Assembly (NCBI GenBank): GCA_005799545.1
Contig: SYGM01000058.1
Coordinates: forward strand, 1-43,330
DNA: 43,330 nt
From: Planctomycetia bacterium
Lineage (GTDB): Bacteria > Planctomycetota > UBA1135 > GCA-002686595
Direction: 5' to 3'
Position numbers and translations under genes: made by a program. Under the pieces are notes generated by a model. It ran no database searches. It was not told the DNA's origin and saw nothing but the letters and a program-made list of their open reading frames with translations. Positions 25,809-34,165 of the stretch are shown one piece after another. How positions within the stretch are numbered: position 1 is the stretch's first letter; every line of letters starts with the position of its first letter.

Positions 25809-28800
25809 TCACTGATTGTCGTCGCCGGCCGGGTTGGGGCCGTCGCCGAACAGGGAGCGCGGAACAAGATCGCCGTTGGGCTGCAGGCACAGCTCGTAGG
25901 GCAGCGTTGCGGCGAACTCGCCATAGGCGCGTTCCACCAGCAGCGCGTAGAAGGCCGGATCCTTGATGGACTCCTGGTCGGAGTTGGCAATCAGGCCGTC
26001 GAGCAGCAGCCAGCCCGCATCGCGAGTATTCCAACCGACGATTTCGTCGGGGTCGCCTCCGATGCTGATGAAGCTCTGCTGTGCGAAGTTTCCGGTCAGC
26101 GTGTTTAGCGGAACCTTGGCCCAGCACTGGAAGGCGAACTCCGAGGAGTAGGGCTGCTCGTTGTCGTTGTAGCCGAGCACCTTGAGCGTCGTGGTGAACT
26201 CCGCGCCGCCCGAGAGGGCAACGAGCACGACTTCGCTCCACACGTTGGCGGTATCCGAATCATCCTGCGCAAGGAAGCGCGGGATCACGATCTGGTCGGG
26301 GGCAGGATCGTACTCCATGCCCGTGAAGTCGAGCGCGGCGGGATCCCCGTTGAGATCGCGGATGCCGTCGTTGTCATCATCATTGAAGGCGCCCTCCTGA
26401 CCGTAGGCCTTGAAGACCACGGGGTTGACGGCGTACTCGAAGGTCGCGATGCCATCGAGCATGACCGACTGTCCGATCAGGCGGTTGAACACGATCGGCA
26501 CGCCGTTGGGGTTGGCCGCACTGGTAGTGGCGCTCTTGGCGAACACATAGGCATAGCCCTGCTGGCCCGTCAAGCCGGAGCTCGAGGTCAGCAGCGTGAG
26601 CGTGTCGCAGGGCGTCAGCGTGTAGGTGCGGTTGGTCTCCAGGCAGGCCGTCTTGTCGATGTAGACGATCTCGATGCGCGTGTTGGAGGTCAATTCCTCG
26701 CAGCAGGCGTTGGTGATCGTCAGCAGCGTGCGCTGACCGGCGCGGTTGTCGAACTCCGGGAACAACAGCAGCGAGCCGCATTCCTGACGGTTGACCGTCG
26801 GGCAGGGCGGGGTGTTCTCGATCGTCACGACCGCGGTGTCCTTGCAACCGCAGCTGTTGATGAGTCGATACTCGAAGCTGTCCGCACCCGTGAACGACGG
26901 ACCCGGGGTGTACTCCGCGAGCCCCGTCACGGCGTTGAACACGACCGTTCCGTGCTGCGGGGCGACCACCAGGTCGTTTCCGACCGTCAGATTGAGAGCC
27001 GGGCTGAGGAATGTGCACCCGGCTCCGGGGCTGTCGTTGCTCAGCAGGTCGATCGGGTACGGCGGCACCTGACCGGGCAGGATCGTGAAGGTGTCATCAT
27101 TCGCGATCGGGTTGCTGTTGACAGTGACGCTGACCGTCGTTGTCGCCGTGCAGACCGTCGGTCCGTTGGTCGAGACGCGGTAGCTGAAGTTCGCAACACC
27201 CGTGAAGGTGGGGTTGGGAATGAAGCGGATCACGCAGGCGCTGCAGTCCGAGCCGCTGGCGCAGGCAAGATCGACCACGGCCGTTCCCACGGAAGACGGC
27301 GGCTGAGCCACGATCGCCAGCGAGTGGCAATCGAGCGTTCCGCAGCCGGCGCCCGTGCCGGTGGTGTTGTCGTTATCGAGTACGGGGATCACGGCGGTCT
27401 CGCCCTGACAGATCACGGCCGTGTCCGGGGCCGCGTTGATGCGGCACAGGTTGATCGTGACAGTGCCCGAGTCGGTGCAGGCCGGCGTCGTGTTGTTGCT
27501 CACCGAGTAGGTGAAGGAGACGCTCGAGAGTCCCGTCGTTGTCGGCGCCGTGTAGCGGATGCAGCAGAAGCCGGGGCCGCAGTTGCTGCAGCTGGCCTGC
27601 GGCGTCGCCGTGCCGGCGGCCGGGGCGCTGGTGATCGTGAGCGACGAACAGTTGACCTGTCCGCAGTTCGAGCCGATCAGAGCCACGGGCACGCACACAT
27701 CAATCGTTCCGCCGAGGCAGACGTTGAGACCGGACACATCGCCTGCATCGAGCCGGCAAAGATTGACCGTGACCGTTGCGGTGTCGCTGCAGGCGGGGCT
27801 CTGGTTGTTCGAGACCGAGTAGGTGAACGTCACGGACGTGACCGTCGGATTGGCCGGAGCGGTGTAGCGGATGCAGGTCGACGGGCAGGCGGATCCCCCA
27901 CCCGAGCAGTTCTGGACCACGGTGACCGTGCCCTGGCTGGGCGGGGTCACGACCGAGACGGAGGAGCAGTTGAGCGCACCGCAGTTGGTCGTGTCATTGG
28001 CGAGCACCGGGATGTTGACTTGACCGCCGGCACATACCGTGGCGGTGTCATCGTTCGCATCCACGCGGCACAGGTTGATGGTGATCGTGCCTGTATCGCT
28101 GCAGATCGGGAACCCGGCCCCGCGGTTGGACACCGAGTAGGTGAACGTCACCGAGGTGGCGCTGGTCGTGGCGGGAGCGGTGTAGCGGATGCAGCACGAG
28201 CCTGCGGGGCAGTTGCTGCAGTTCGTCTGCGGCGTTGCGGTGCCCACCGAGGGCGCGCTCACCACCGTGAGGCTGTTGCAGTTGATGTTCCCGCAGTTGG
28301 TTGAGGCCGGGATGCAGATGTCGATCGACTGACCGAGACAGACGCTCAGCTTGCTGATGTCCGGAGCATTGACCTGGCAGACCTGGATGGTCACTGTGGC
28401 CGTGTCACTGCAGGTGGGCGAGCCGCTGTTGGAGACCGAGTAGGTGAAGCTCACCGTGCCGCTGAAGTTGTTCGGCGCGGTGTAGCGCACGCAGCTCGAC
28501 GGGCAGGCGCCCGCGCCGCCCGTGCAGTTCTGTGCCACGGTGGCCGTGCCCTGAGCCGGCGGAACCGTGATCGCGAGGCTGGAGCAGTTGAGCGTGCCGC
28601 AGCTGGTCGTGTCGTTGGCGAGCACCGGGATGTCGATGGTTCCGCCGGCGCAGACAAACAGGTTGCGTTCATCCTGAGCGTCCACCTTGCAGATGTTGAC
28701 CGTCACGACACCCGTATCCGTACAACCGGGCGTGCCATTGCTGGCCACCGAGTACGTGAAGCTCACCGGACCGGCAGGCGCACCGGCCGGCGCCGTGAAG

Positions 28801-31800
28801 CGGATGCAGCACTGGCCGCTGCCGCAGGTGCTGCAGTTGGCCTGCGGCACCGCAGAGCCGAGGCTCGGCGGAACCGTGACGGCCAGCGAGGCGCAGTTGA
28901 TGGCACCGCAGGTGGTCGTCGCCGGGATGCAGATGTCGACCGTGCCGCCGGCGCAGACGGATGCAGTCACATCCGGAGCATTGGTCTGGCAAACCGTGAT
29001 CGTCACCGTGCCGGTACCCACACAGGCCGGCGTCTGGTTGTTGGCGATGGTGTAGGTCAGGGTGACCGTGCCGTTGAAACCCGCCGGAGCGGTGTACGCG
29101 ATGCAGGTCGAGGGGCAGGCCGTGCCGCCGCCGCTGCAGTTCTGCACCACGCTGGCCGTGCCCGCGCTGGGACCGGAGGTGATCGCCAGACTGGCGCAGT
29201 TGAGCGCGCCGCAGTTGGTCGAGTCATTGAGCAGCACCGGGATGTTGATCGTGCTGCCCGCGCAGACCGTGGCCGTGTCGGCCGCCGGCGTGACGCGGCA
29301 GAGGTTGACCGTCACCACGCCCGTATCGCTGCACACAGGGGTGCCGTTGTTCGACACCGAGTACGTGAAGCTGACGGAGTTGCCGGTCGCACCCGCCGGA
29401 GCGGTATAGCGGATGCAGCACTGACCCGTGCCGCAGTTCGAGCAGTTGGGCTGCACGGTCGCGCTGCCCTGACCGGGCGGAACGGTGATGGCAAGCGAGC
29501 TGCAGTTGATGGTTCCGCAGGTGGTGGTCGCGGGGAGGCAGATGTCGACCGTGCCGCCGACGCACACTGACGAGGTTACATCAGGCGCATCGACGCGGCA
29601 GACCGTGATCGTCACGCTGCCCGTGCCGGTGCAGGCAGGGTTCTGGTTGTTCGCGATCGAGTACTGCAGCGTCACCGTGCCCGCGAAACCCGCCGGAGCG
29701 GTGTACGCGATGCAGGTCGAGGGGCAGGCCGTGCCGCCGCCGCTGCAGTTCTGCACCACGCTGGCCGTGCCCGCGCTGGGACCGGAGGTGATCGCCAGGC
29801 TGGCGCAGTTGAGCACGCCGCAGTTGGTGGTGTCATTGAGCAACACGGGGATGTTGATCGTGCCACCCGCGCAGACCGTAGCCGTGTCCGTGCCCGGCGT
29901 GACGCGGCAGAGGTTCACCGTCACGGTGCCCGTGTCCACGCAGCCCGGAGTGCCGTTGCTGGCGACCGAATAGGTGAAGCTCACCGAATTGCCGGTCGCA
30001 TTGGCAGGTGCGGTGTAGCGAATGCAGCAGTTACCGCTCCCGCAGCTGGCGCAGTTGGTCTGCGGCGTCGCGGTGCCCTGGCTCGGCGCGCCGGTGATCT
30101 GCAGGCTTGAGCAGTTGATCGTGCCGCAGGTCGTCGTCGCGGGGATGCAGATGTCGACAGTGCCGCCGACGCACACCGTAGCGGACACATCCGGAGCATT
30201 CGTGGCGCAGACGTTGACCGTGACCGTGCCCGTGGCGCTGCAGACCGGCGAGGAGCTGCTGGAGATCGTGTAGGTGAAGGTCACCGGTCCGGTGAAGCCG
30301 GCCGGAGCGGTGTAGGTGATGCAGGTGTTGGGGCAGGCCGAGCCTCCCACGCTGCAGGACTGGTTGACCACGGCTGTTCCGCTGGCCGGAGCTCCGCTGA
30401 TGGCCAGTGTCGAGCAGTTGAGCGTGCCGCAGGTTGTGCTGTCGTTGATCAGCACGGGGATCGTCACCGATCCGCCCGAGCACACCGTCGCCGTGTCCGC
30501 CAGCGCCGTGACGCGGCACACGTTGACCGTGACCACCCCGGTATCCGTGCACACCGGGGTGCCGTTGTTCGAAACCGAGTACGTGAAGGTCACAGGACCC
30601 GCAGGCGCGTTTGCCGGAGCGGTGTAGCGGATGCAGCACTGGCCGCCGCCGCAGTTGCTGCAGTTGGCCTGGGGCGTCGCGGTGCCGATCGACGGCGCCA
30701 CCGTGACCGTGAGTGTGCTGCAGTTGATCGTGCCGCAAGTGGTCGTCGCGGGGATGCAGATGTCCACTGTGCCGCCCGCGCAGACCTGCGAGCTGACATC
30801 AGGGGCGGTGACCGCGCAGACATTGATCTGCACCAGCGCTTCGTCGGTGCACGAAGGCACCTGATTGTTGCCGACGCGATAAGTAAAGCTCGTATTGCCA
30901 ACGAAGCCCGGCGCCGGCGTGAACAGAATGCACTTGCCCGGACAGGGCGCGCCGGAGGTGCAGTTGTTGACGATCTGCACGCTGCCGCCGGTGGGCTGCG
31001 TGAGGATCACCAGACTGTTGCAGTCGATCAGGCCGCAGCTGGTGTTGTCGTTCTGAAGCACGGGGATCGATACCGGCTGACCGGTGCAGGTCGTGATCGC
31101 GAGATCATCCTGCGCAGTGGTCTTGCAGACGTTGACGGATACGGTGGCCGTGTCGGTCCGATTGACATTGTCCGAGACGCGGTAGACGAACGTGTCGAGG
31201 CCCTGGAAGAGCGGATTCGTCGAGGTGTACTCGATGCAGATGCCCGGGCAGGGCGCGCCGGCTGTGCAGTTGTTGACGATCTGCACCGTGCCGTGCTGCG
31301 GGGGCGTGACGATCACCAGGCTGCCGCAGTTGATGACGCCGCCGTTGGGGTCACTGTCGTTCTGCAGCACCGGGATGTTGACCGCGGATCCGGCGCAGAC
31401 CGATGCCGAATCGTCGTTGGCAACCGGGGGCGTGTTCTGGCAGTAGTAGTAGGTGACCTTGACATTCACCTTCGTGAAGTTGAGGAAGATGATGCAGAGG
31501 TTGCCACCGCCGGTGTGCGTGGAGTTGTCCAGCGCGCTGTAGCTGAAGTCGACCGTCTGACCGGCCGTGCCCGTGAAGATCGCGTTCAGCAGCGCCGGAT
31601 CGGTGATGCAGGTCTTCTTCTTGTCGATGCCGTTGATGTTGGCCTGCGTGAAGGTGTCCTGCGGGTTGGAGAAGTCGCAGGGGTTCGCCGGTGAACCGGG
31701 CCAGGTCGTGGGACCGAGGTTTGTATTGAACGCGACACTGGCCGCCACCAGCGCTGCACCCCCCGAGTTGAGCGGCGGGAAGTTGCTTTGGATATTGATG

Positions 31801-32171
31801 TTCGAAGACAGCGTGAACTGCTGGTTCGTCAGCTGCTGCGTGGTCAGGTTCCGCGCCTGAATGCTGCCGTTGACGATCTCCGCCTCGATCTGCACCTCCG
31901 CCATCACCAGCGTCTGTCCCGCGGCCGGCACGAAGCGCGGCACCGAGATCGGCAGGTTCGTCAGCGGCGGCTGCGTTGGCGTGGTGGTGTTGGCGAAGAC
32001 CGTGGTCTGCTGCACGGTTCCCGGTGCACAGACCGCCGGCGGACACGATACCGTCGTGTCGCACAGCGTCTGCGGGGTGCAAGGCGACTGGGCGGAGAGC
32101 GAGCCTCCCAGAGCGGCGAGCGCCAGAATGGGGGCAAGAGCGAGCTTGCGGAGCAACGCGGGGGATTGCAT
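25809..32171 (-). CDS. Giant secreted protein: choice-of-anchor-E-like N-terminus, 15 Cys-rich Ig-like repeats, SLLLFPEFD domain (module A)
   Basis: 2120 aa from ATG 32171 (MQSPALLRKLALAPILALAA... signal, cleavage near residue 28); an upstream in-frame start at 32315 lacks a signal. Residues ~28-245 resemble the choice-of-anchor E domain (ISVPRFVPAAGQTLVMAEV, then a THTGGGNL strand and KVTYYYC). Fifteen Ig-like/cadherin-like repeats of ~102 aa (about 247-1785) follow, each with 5-8 Cys. The first has PPVANDDSASVCAGSAVNIP; from repeat 3 to 13 they alternate between a VDICIPATTTCG type and a NIPVLLNDTTNCG type. The last ~330 aa are the shared domain (CGSLLLFPEFDNRAGQRTLL, NDDDNDGIRDLNG). No membrane anchor or sorting signal is visible at the C-terminus (GDDNQ). 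Expected extracellular and disulfide-rich. No clear Shine-Dalgarno; the 5' leader is long. Confidence 0.88.
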   Translation of the reverse strand: MQSPALLRKLALAPILALAALGGSLSAQSPCTPQTLCDTTVSCPPAVCAPGTVQQTTVFANTTTPTQPPLTNLPISVPRFVPAAGQTLVMAEVQIEAEIVNGSIQARNLTTQQLTNQQFTLSSNINIQSNFPPLNSGGAALVAASVAFNTNLGPTTWPGSPANPCDFSNPQDTFTQANINGIDKKKTCITDPALLNAIFTGTAGQTVDFSYSALDNSTHTGGGNLCIIFLNFTKVNVKVTYYYCQNTPPVANDDSASVCAGSAVNIPVLQNDSDPNGGVINCGSLVIVTPPQHGTVQIVNNCTAGAPCPGICIEYTSTNPLFQGLDTFVYRVSDNVNRTDTATVSVNVCKTTAQDDLAITTCTGQPVSIPVLQNDNTSCGLIDCNSLVILTQPTGGSVQIVNNCTSGAPCPGKCILFTPAPGFVGNTSFTYRVGNNQVPSCTDEALVQINVCAVTAPDVSSQVCAGGTVDICIPATTTCGTINCSTLTVTVAPSIGTATPQANCSNCGGGQCCIRYTAPANAPAGPVTFTYSVSNNGTPVCTDTGVVTVNVCRVTALADTATVCSGGSVTIPVLINDSTTCGTLNCSTLAISGAPASGTAVVNQSCSVGGSACPNTCITYTAPAGFTGPVTFTYTISSSSSPVCSATGTVTVNVCATNAPDVSATVCVGGTVDICIPATTTCGTINCSSLQITGAPSQGTATPQTNCASCGSGNCCIRYTAPANATGNSVSFTYSVASNGTPGCVDTGTVTVNLCRVTPGTDTATVCAGGTINIPVLLNDTTNCGVLNCASLAITSGPSAGTASVVQNCSGGGTACPSTCIAYTAPAGFAGTVTLQYSIANNQNPACTGTGSVTITVCRVDAPDVTSSVCVGGTVDICLPATTTCGTINCSSLAITVPPGQGSATVQPNCSNCGTGQCCIRYTAPAGATGNSVSFTYSVSNNGTPVCSDTGVVTVNLCRVTPAADTATVCAGSTINIPVLLNDSTNCGALNCASLAITSGPSAGTASVVQNCSGGGTACPSTCIAYTAPAGFNGTVTLTYTIANNQTPACVGTGTVTITVCQTNAPDVTASVCAGGTVDICIPATTTCGAINCASLAVTVPPSLGSAVPQANCSTCGSGQCCIRFTAPAGAPAGPVSFTYSVASNGTPGCTDTGVVTVNICKVDAQDERNLFVCAGGTIDIPVLANDTTSCGTLNCSSLAITVPPAQGTATVAQNCTGGAGACPSSCVRYTAPNNFSGTVSFTYSVSNSGSPTCSDTATVTIQVCQVNAPDISKLSVCLGQSIDICIPASTNCGNINCNSLTVVSAPSVGTATPQTNCSNCPAGSCCIRYTAPATTSATSVTFTYSVSNRGAGFPICSDTGTITINLCRVDANDDTATVCAGGQVNIPVLANDTTNCGALNCSSVSVVTPPSQGTVTVVQNCSGGGSACPSTCIRYTAPANPTVTSVTFTYSVSNNQSPACSDTATVTVNLCRLDAGDVSGLNVCLGGTIDVCVPVALIGSNCGQVNCSSLTITSAPAAGTATPQASCSNCGPGFCCIRYTAPTTTGLSSVSFTYSVSNNTTPACTDSGTVTINLCRINAAPDTAVICQGETAVIPVLDNDNTTGTGAGCGTLDCHSLAIVAQPPSSVGTAVVDLACASGSDCSACVIRFIPNPTFTGVANFSYRVSTNGPTVCTATTTVSVTVNSNPIANDDTFTILPGQVPPYPIDLLSNDSPGAGCTFLSPALNLTVGNDLVVAPQHGTVVFNAVTGLAEYTPGPSFTGADSFEYRLINSCGCKDTAVVTIENTPPCPTVNRQECGSLLLFPEFDNRAGQRTLLTITNACCEELTSNTRIEIVYIDKTACLETNRTYTLTPCDTLTLLTSSSGLTGQQGYAYVFAKSATTSAANPNGVPIVFNRLIGQSVMLDGIATFEYAVNPVVFKAYGQEGAFNDDDNDGIRDLNGDPAALDFTGMEYDPAPDQIVIPRFLAQDDSDTANVWSEVVLVALSGGAEFTTTLKVLGYNDNEQPYSSEFAFQCWAKVPLNTLTGNFAQQSFISIGGDPDEIVGWNTRDAGWLLLDGLIANSDQESIKDPAFYALLVERAYGEFAATLPYELCLQPNGDLVPRSLFGDGPNPAGDDNQ
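26820..31433. repeat. Tandem coding repeats, ~307 bp unit and 609 bp higher-order unit
   Basis: The 15 Ig-like repeats of the 2120-aa protein occupy this span. One repeat type carries the plus-strand marker ATGCAGCA at 30631, 30022, 29413, 28804, 28189 and 27559: spacings 609, 609, 609, 615 and 630. The other type has a matching marker at 30319, 29710, 29101, 28489 and 27871: spacings 609, 609, 612 and 618. Bases 29076-29189 are identical to 29685-29798 over about 114 positions. This shows amplification of a two-domain unit, most recent toward the 5' half of the gene. Confidence 0.9.
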
Positions 32172-32476
32172 GGGGATCAGTGGTGCGGGGGCCACAACGC
32201 CCTCCCTTTGCGGAGGAAAGGCGTACGGCGGATCAAGGTGCGGATGCATGCAAGGCGGTGACGGACCGCCCCACAACGGTGAGTGAGGATCGCACACGGA
32301 GCACGGCCACGTCAATGAGGATTCCTACGAAACATCATGATGTGGATGCTTTTTAAGGAACATCTTTACGGACAGCCCGGTGGGCTGTCTCGGCGGACCA
32401 TTTTTGCAATTTTCTACATTCGCTTCACTTTTTCGCCCCCCCGATGCCGACGAAGGGCCATGGCAGGAAATTGCAT
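32172..32476. promoter_or_regulatory. Divergent promoter region between modules A and B
   Basis: 305 bases with no gene, separating the divergent starts at 32171 (minus) and 32477 (plus). Bases 32325-32440 are clearly more AT-rich than the surroundings. On the minus strand CATTGACG (TTGACG at 32315-32310) could be a -35 element; no convincing -10 follows. The same CATTGACG occurs upstream of the module B minus gene. No validated promoter can be named. Confidence 0.5.
32371..32389 (+). promoter_or_regulatory. Perfect 8-bp hairpin in the leader of the module B propeller gene
   Basis: GACAGCCC (32371-32378) pairs with GGGCTGTC (32382-32389) across a 3-base loop, 88 bases upstream of ATG 32477. 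No T-run follows directly, so it is more likely a regulatory or mRNA-stability hairpin than a terminator. It could also be a protein-binding inverted repeat. Confidence 0.45.
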
Positions 32477-34048
32477 ATGAACAACACGATCCGTTGCGGG
32501 TGGTTGGCCAGCGTGGCCTTGCTGCTGAGTACGGGCCTTCTGGCCCAGGGCAGTCAACTTTGGTCCCATCCCTCGACAGGCGAGGGCTGGACCCCCTCAA
32601 CGGTGGCTTTGGGCAATGGCGGTTCAGAGGTGATCAGCCAGTTCGGCCCTTTCTTCGACCGCACGCGGGTCTTCTCCGGATACGACATCAACCCGCCCAC
32701 GCCCCTGTTGGAGACCAATCAGGGCAGCGCCAGCTTCCACCATCAGGTCGACTCGGCCGAGACGCGCGACCTGTCCGTGACGATCCACGACACCTACGCC
32801 GACCAGACGCTCTCGACACGCCGCGTGCACATCCAGCGTCTCAGCGTCTCCCAGCCGGCGACCAACTGGACTTTTCAGCACCCCACCCTGACCAACGGCA
32901 CCGATCGCATCAATGTGCGCGTTTCGCGGGACGGCGCTCGCATCGTGGCAGGCGTCTACAACTTCCAGACCAACCGCACCGACGTGATCGTGCTCGGTCC
33001 CGACTCCCCCACTCCCGTGGCGAGCTTTTCGGTCGACACCCAGGCGGGCTACAAGGCCTTTGAGCTCTCCGCCGATGGCTCGCACCTGCTGGTTGCCAGC
33101 GGAACGATGCTGAAGGTGCACGCCATCCCGGCCGGCACCCAGATCTGGAGCGATTTCCTGTGGGAACCGAGCTTCAACGCCTTCGGCATCAGCGGCGATG
33201 GCAGCCATTTCGCCTGGGGTGCCACAAACAAGGTCAAGCTCTACAAGAAGAACGGCGGCGGCACCTACAGCCTCCACGCCGAACCCGCCGTGGGCGTCAG
33301 TGGCAACTGGGCTTGCGACCGGCTTGAGTTCTCGGATGACAGCTCCACCCTGGTCACGGCGTACAACCTGACGGACACATTCCGCTCGATGCGCGTTCAG
33401 GCCATCGATCTGGCGACGCTGACGCTGCCCATGGCGCGCACGATCTCCGGCTCCGGCTCTCTGCAGATCTGCGTCGCCGATCTCTCGGTGTCACGCAACG
33501 GCAGCCGCTTCGCGCTTGCCAATTGGGGCGACAGCGCAGGCAGCGTCCCTGAAGTGCAGGTCTTCGCCCGCAACAGCACGGCTGCGGTGGCGAGCCTTGA
33601 TCTTCCGGGCTCGGCGCTGGCGATCGATCTCTCCGCTGACGGACGCCGTGTCGCCATCGCGTCGAAGGCCGTGCACGCCAACCAGTCGGGTTCCGGCGGA
33701 CGCATCGACCTGTATGCGACCGAGAGCGAGGACGCGCAGATCCTCGGCAGCCCGCGCGCAGGCACCAGTGTGACGGCGCGTATCCGCGGAACTCCCGGAG
33801 CAATCGGTTGGATGCTTGTCAGCCCAACGCTGCGTCCGACACCGCTCGTCTTCCCGGGCCTCGGCACGCTGTATCTGGGCTCAAGTGGACTGGTCCGCGT
33901 GCCGCTGGGCATCGTCAACGGCAGCGGACTCGCCACCGGATCCTGGAGCATTCCGACGTTGCCCGGCTCCACGCGCTACCTGCAGGCGTTCCACACCCAA
34001 CCGCGCAAGCTGGGCGAGGACTGCCTCACGGTGACGATCCTGCCCTGA
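32477..34048 (+). CDS. Secreted propeller-like protein, family P (module B)
   Basis: 523 aa from ATG 32477, with AGGAA 7 bases upstream. The signal peptide is MNNTIRCGWLASVALLLSTG then LLAQG. The body is closely related to the module A protein: RVFSGYDINPPTPL, HDTYADQTLSTR, FELSADGSHLLVAS, GISGDGSHFAWG, DLSADGRRVAIASKAVHANQ. About 105 C-terminal residues form the shared beta-domain (GSPRAGTSVTAR, GTLYLGSSGLVRVPLGI, TRYLQAFHTQPRKLG), also present in module C. It converges on the 550-aa gene at 34166 across a GC-rich hairpin. Propeller-like proteins often bind ligands or proteins; the ligand is unknown. Confidence 0.86.
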   Translation: MNNTIRCGWLASVALLLSTGLLAQGSQLWSHPSTGEGWTPSTVALGNGGSEVISQFGPFFDRTRVFSGYDINPPTPLLETNQGSASFHHQVDSAETRDLSVTIHDTYADQTLSTRRVHIQRLSVSQPATNWTFQHPTLTNGTDRINVRVSRDGARIVAGVYNFQTNRTDVIVLGPDSPTPVASFSVDTQAGYKAFELSADGSHLLVASGTMLKVHAIPAGTQIWSDFLWEPSFNAFGISGDGSHFAWGATNKVKLYKKNGGGTYSLHAEPAVGVSGNWACDRLEFSDDSSTLVTAYNLTDTFRSMRVQAIDLATLTLPMARTISGSGSLQICVADLSVSRNGSRFALANWGDSAGSVPEVQVFARNSTAAVASLDLPGSALAIDLSADGRRVAIASKAVHANQSGSGGRIDLYATESEDAQILGSPRAGTSVTARIRGTPGAIGWMLVSPTLRPTPLVFPGLGTLYLGSSGLVRVPLGIVNGSGLATGSWSIPTLPGSTRYLQAFHTQPRKLGEDCLTVTILP

Positions 34049-34074
34049 GAGACTCCGGGCGAGCACAAAAAAGG

Positions 34075-34109
34075 GCGCGCGCTCCATCACGCGAGGACGG
34101 AGCGCGCGC
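34075..34109. terminator. GC-rich bidirectional hairpin between converging genes (module B)
   Basis: GCGCGCGCTCC (34075-34085) pairs perfectly with GGAGCGCGCGC (34099-34109) around a 13-base loop, and an A-run (ACAAAAAAGG) precedes it. For the minus-strand transcript that becomes a T-run after the stem, so termination of the minus gene would be intrinsic. It starts 27 bases after the propeller gene stop. Confidence 0.8.
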
Positions 34110-34165
34110 GTCGCAGGCGGCGCGGGGGTGGGCTGCGCTCGTCTACGAATGCGAAGCGACGCGAC

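Noticed and set aside
26952-28304. Long plus-strand open frame opposite the 2120-aa gene (and others such as 25360-25815 and 29485-29973)
   Set aside because: These are shadows created by repetitive GC-rich coding sequence; they lack signals and sensible composition, while the minus frame has clear domains.
27440-30810. Regularly spaced repeats considered as a CRISPR array
   Set aside because: Units are ~300-609 bp, fully coding and not separated by unique spacers.
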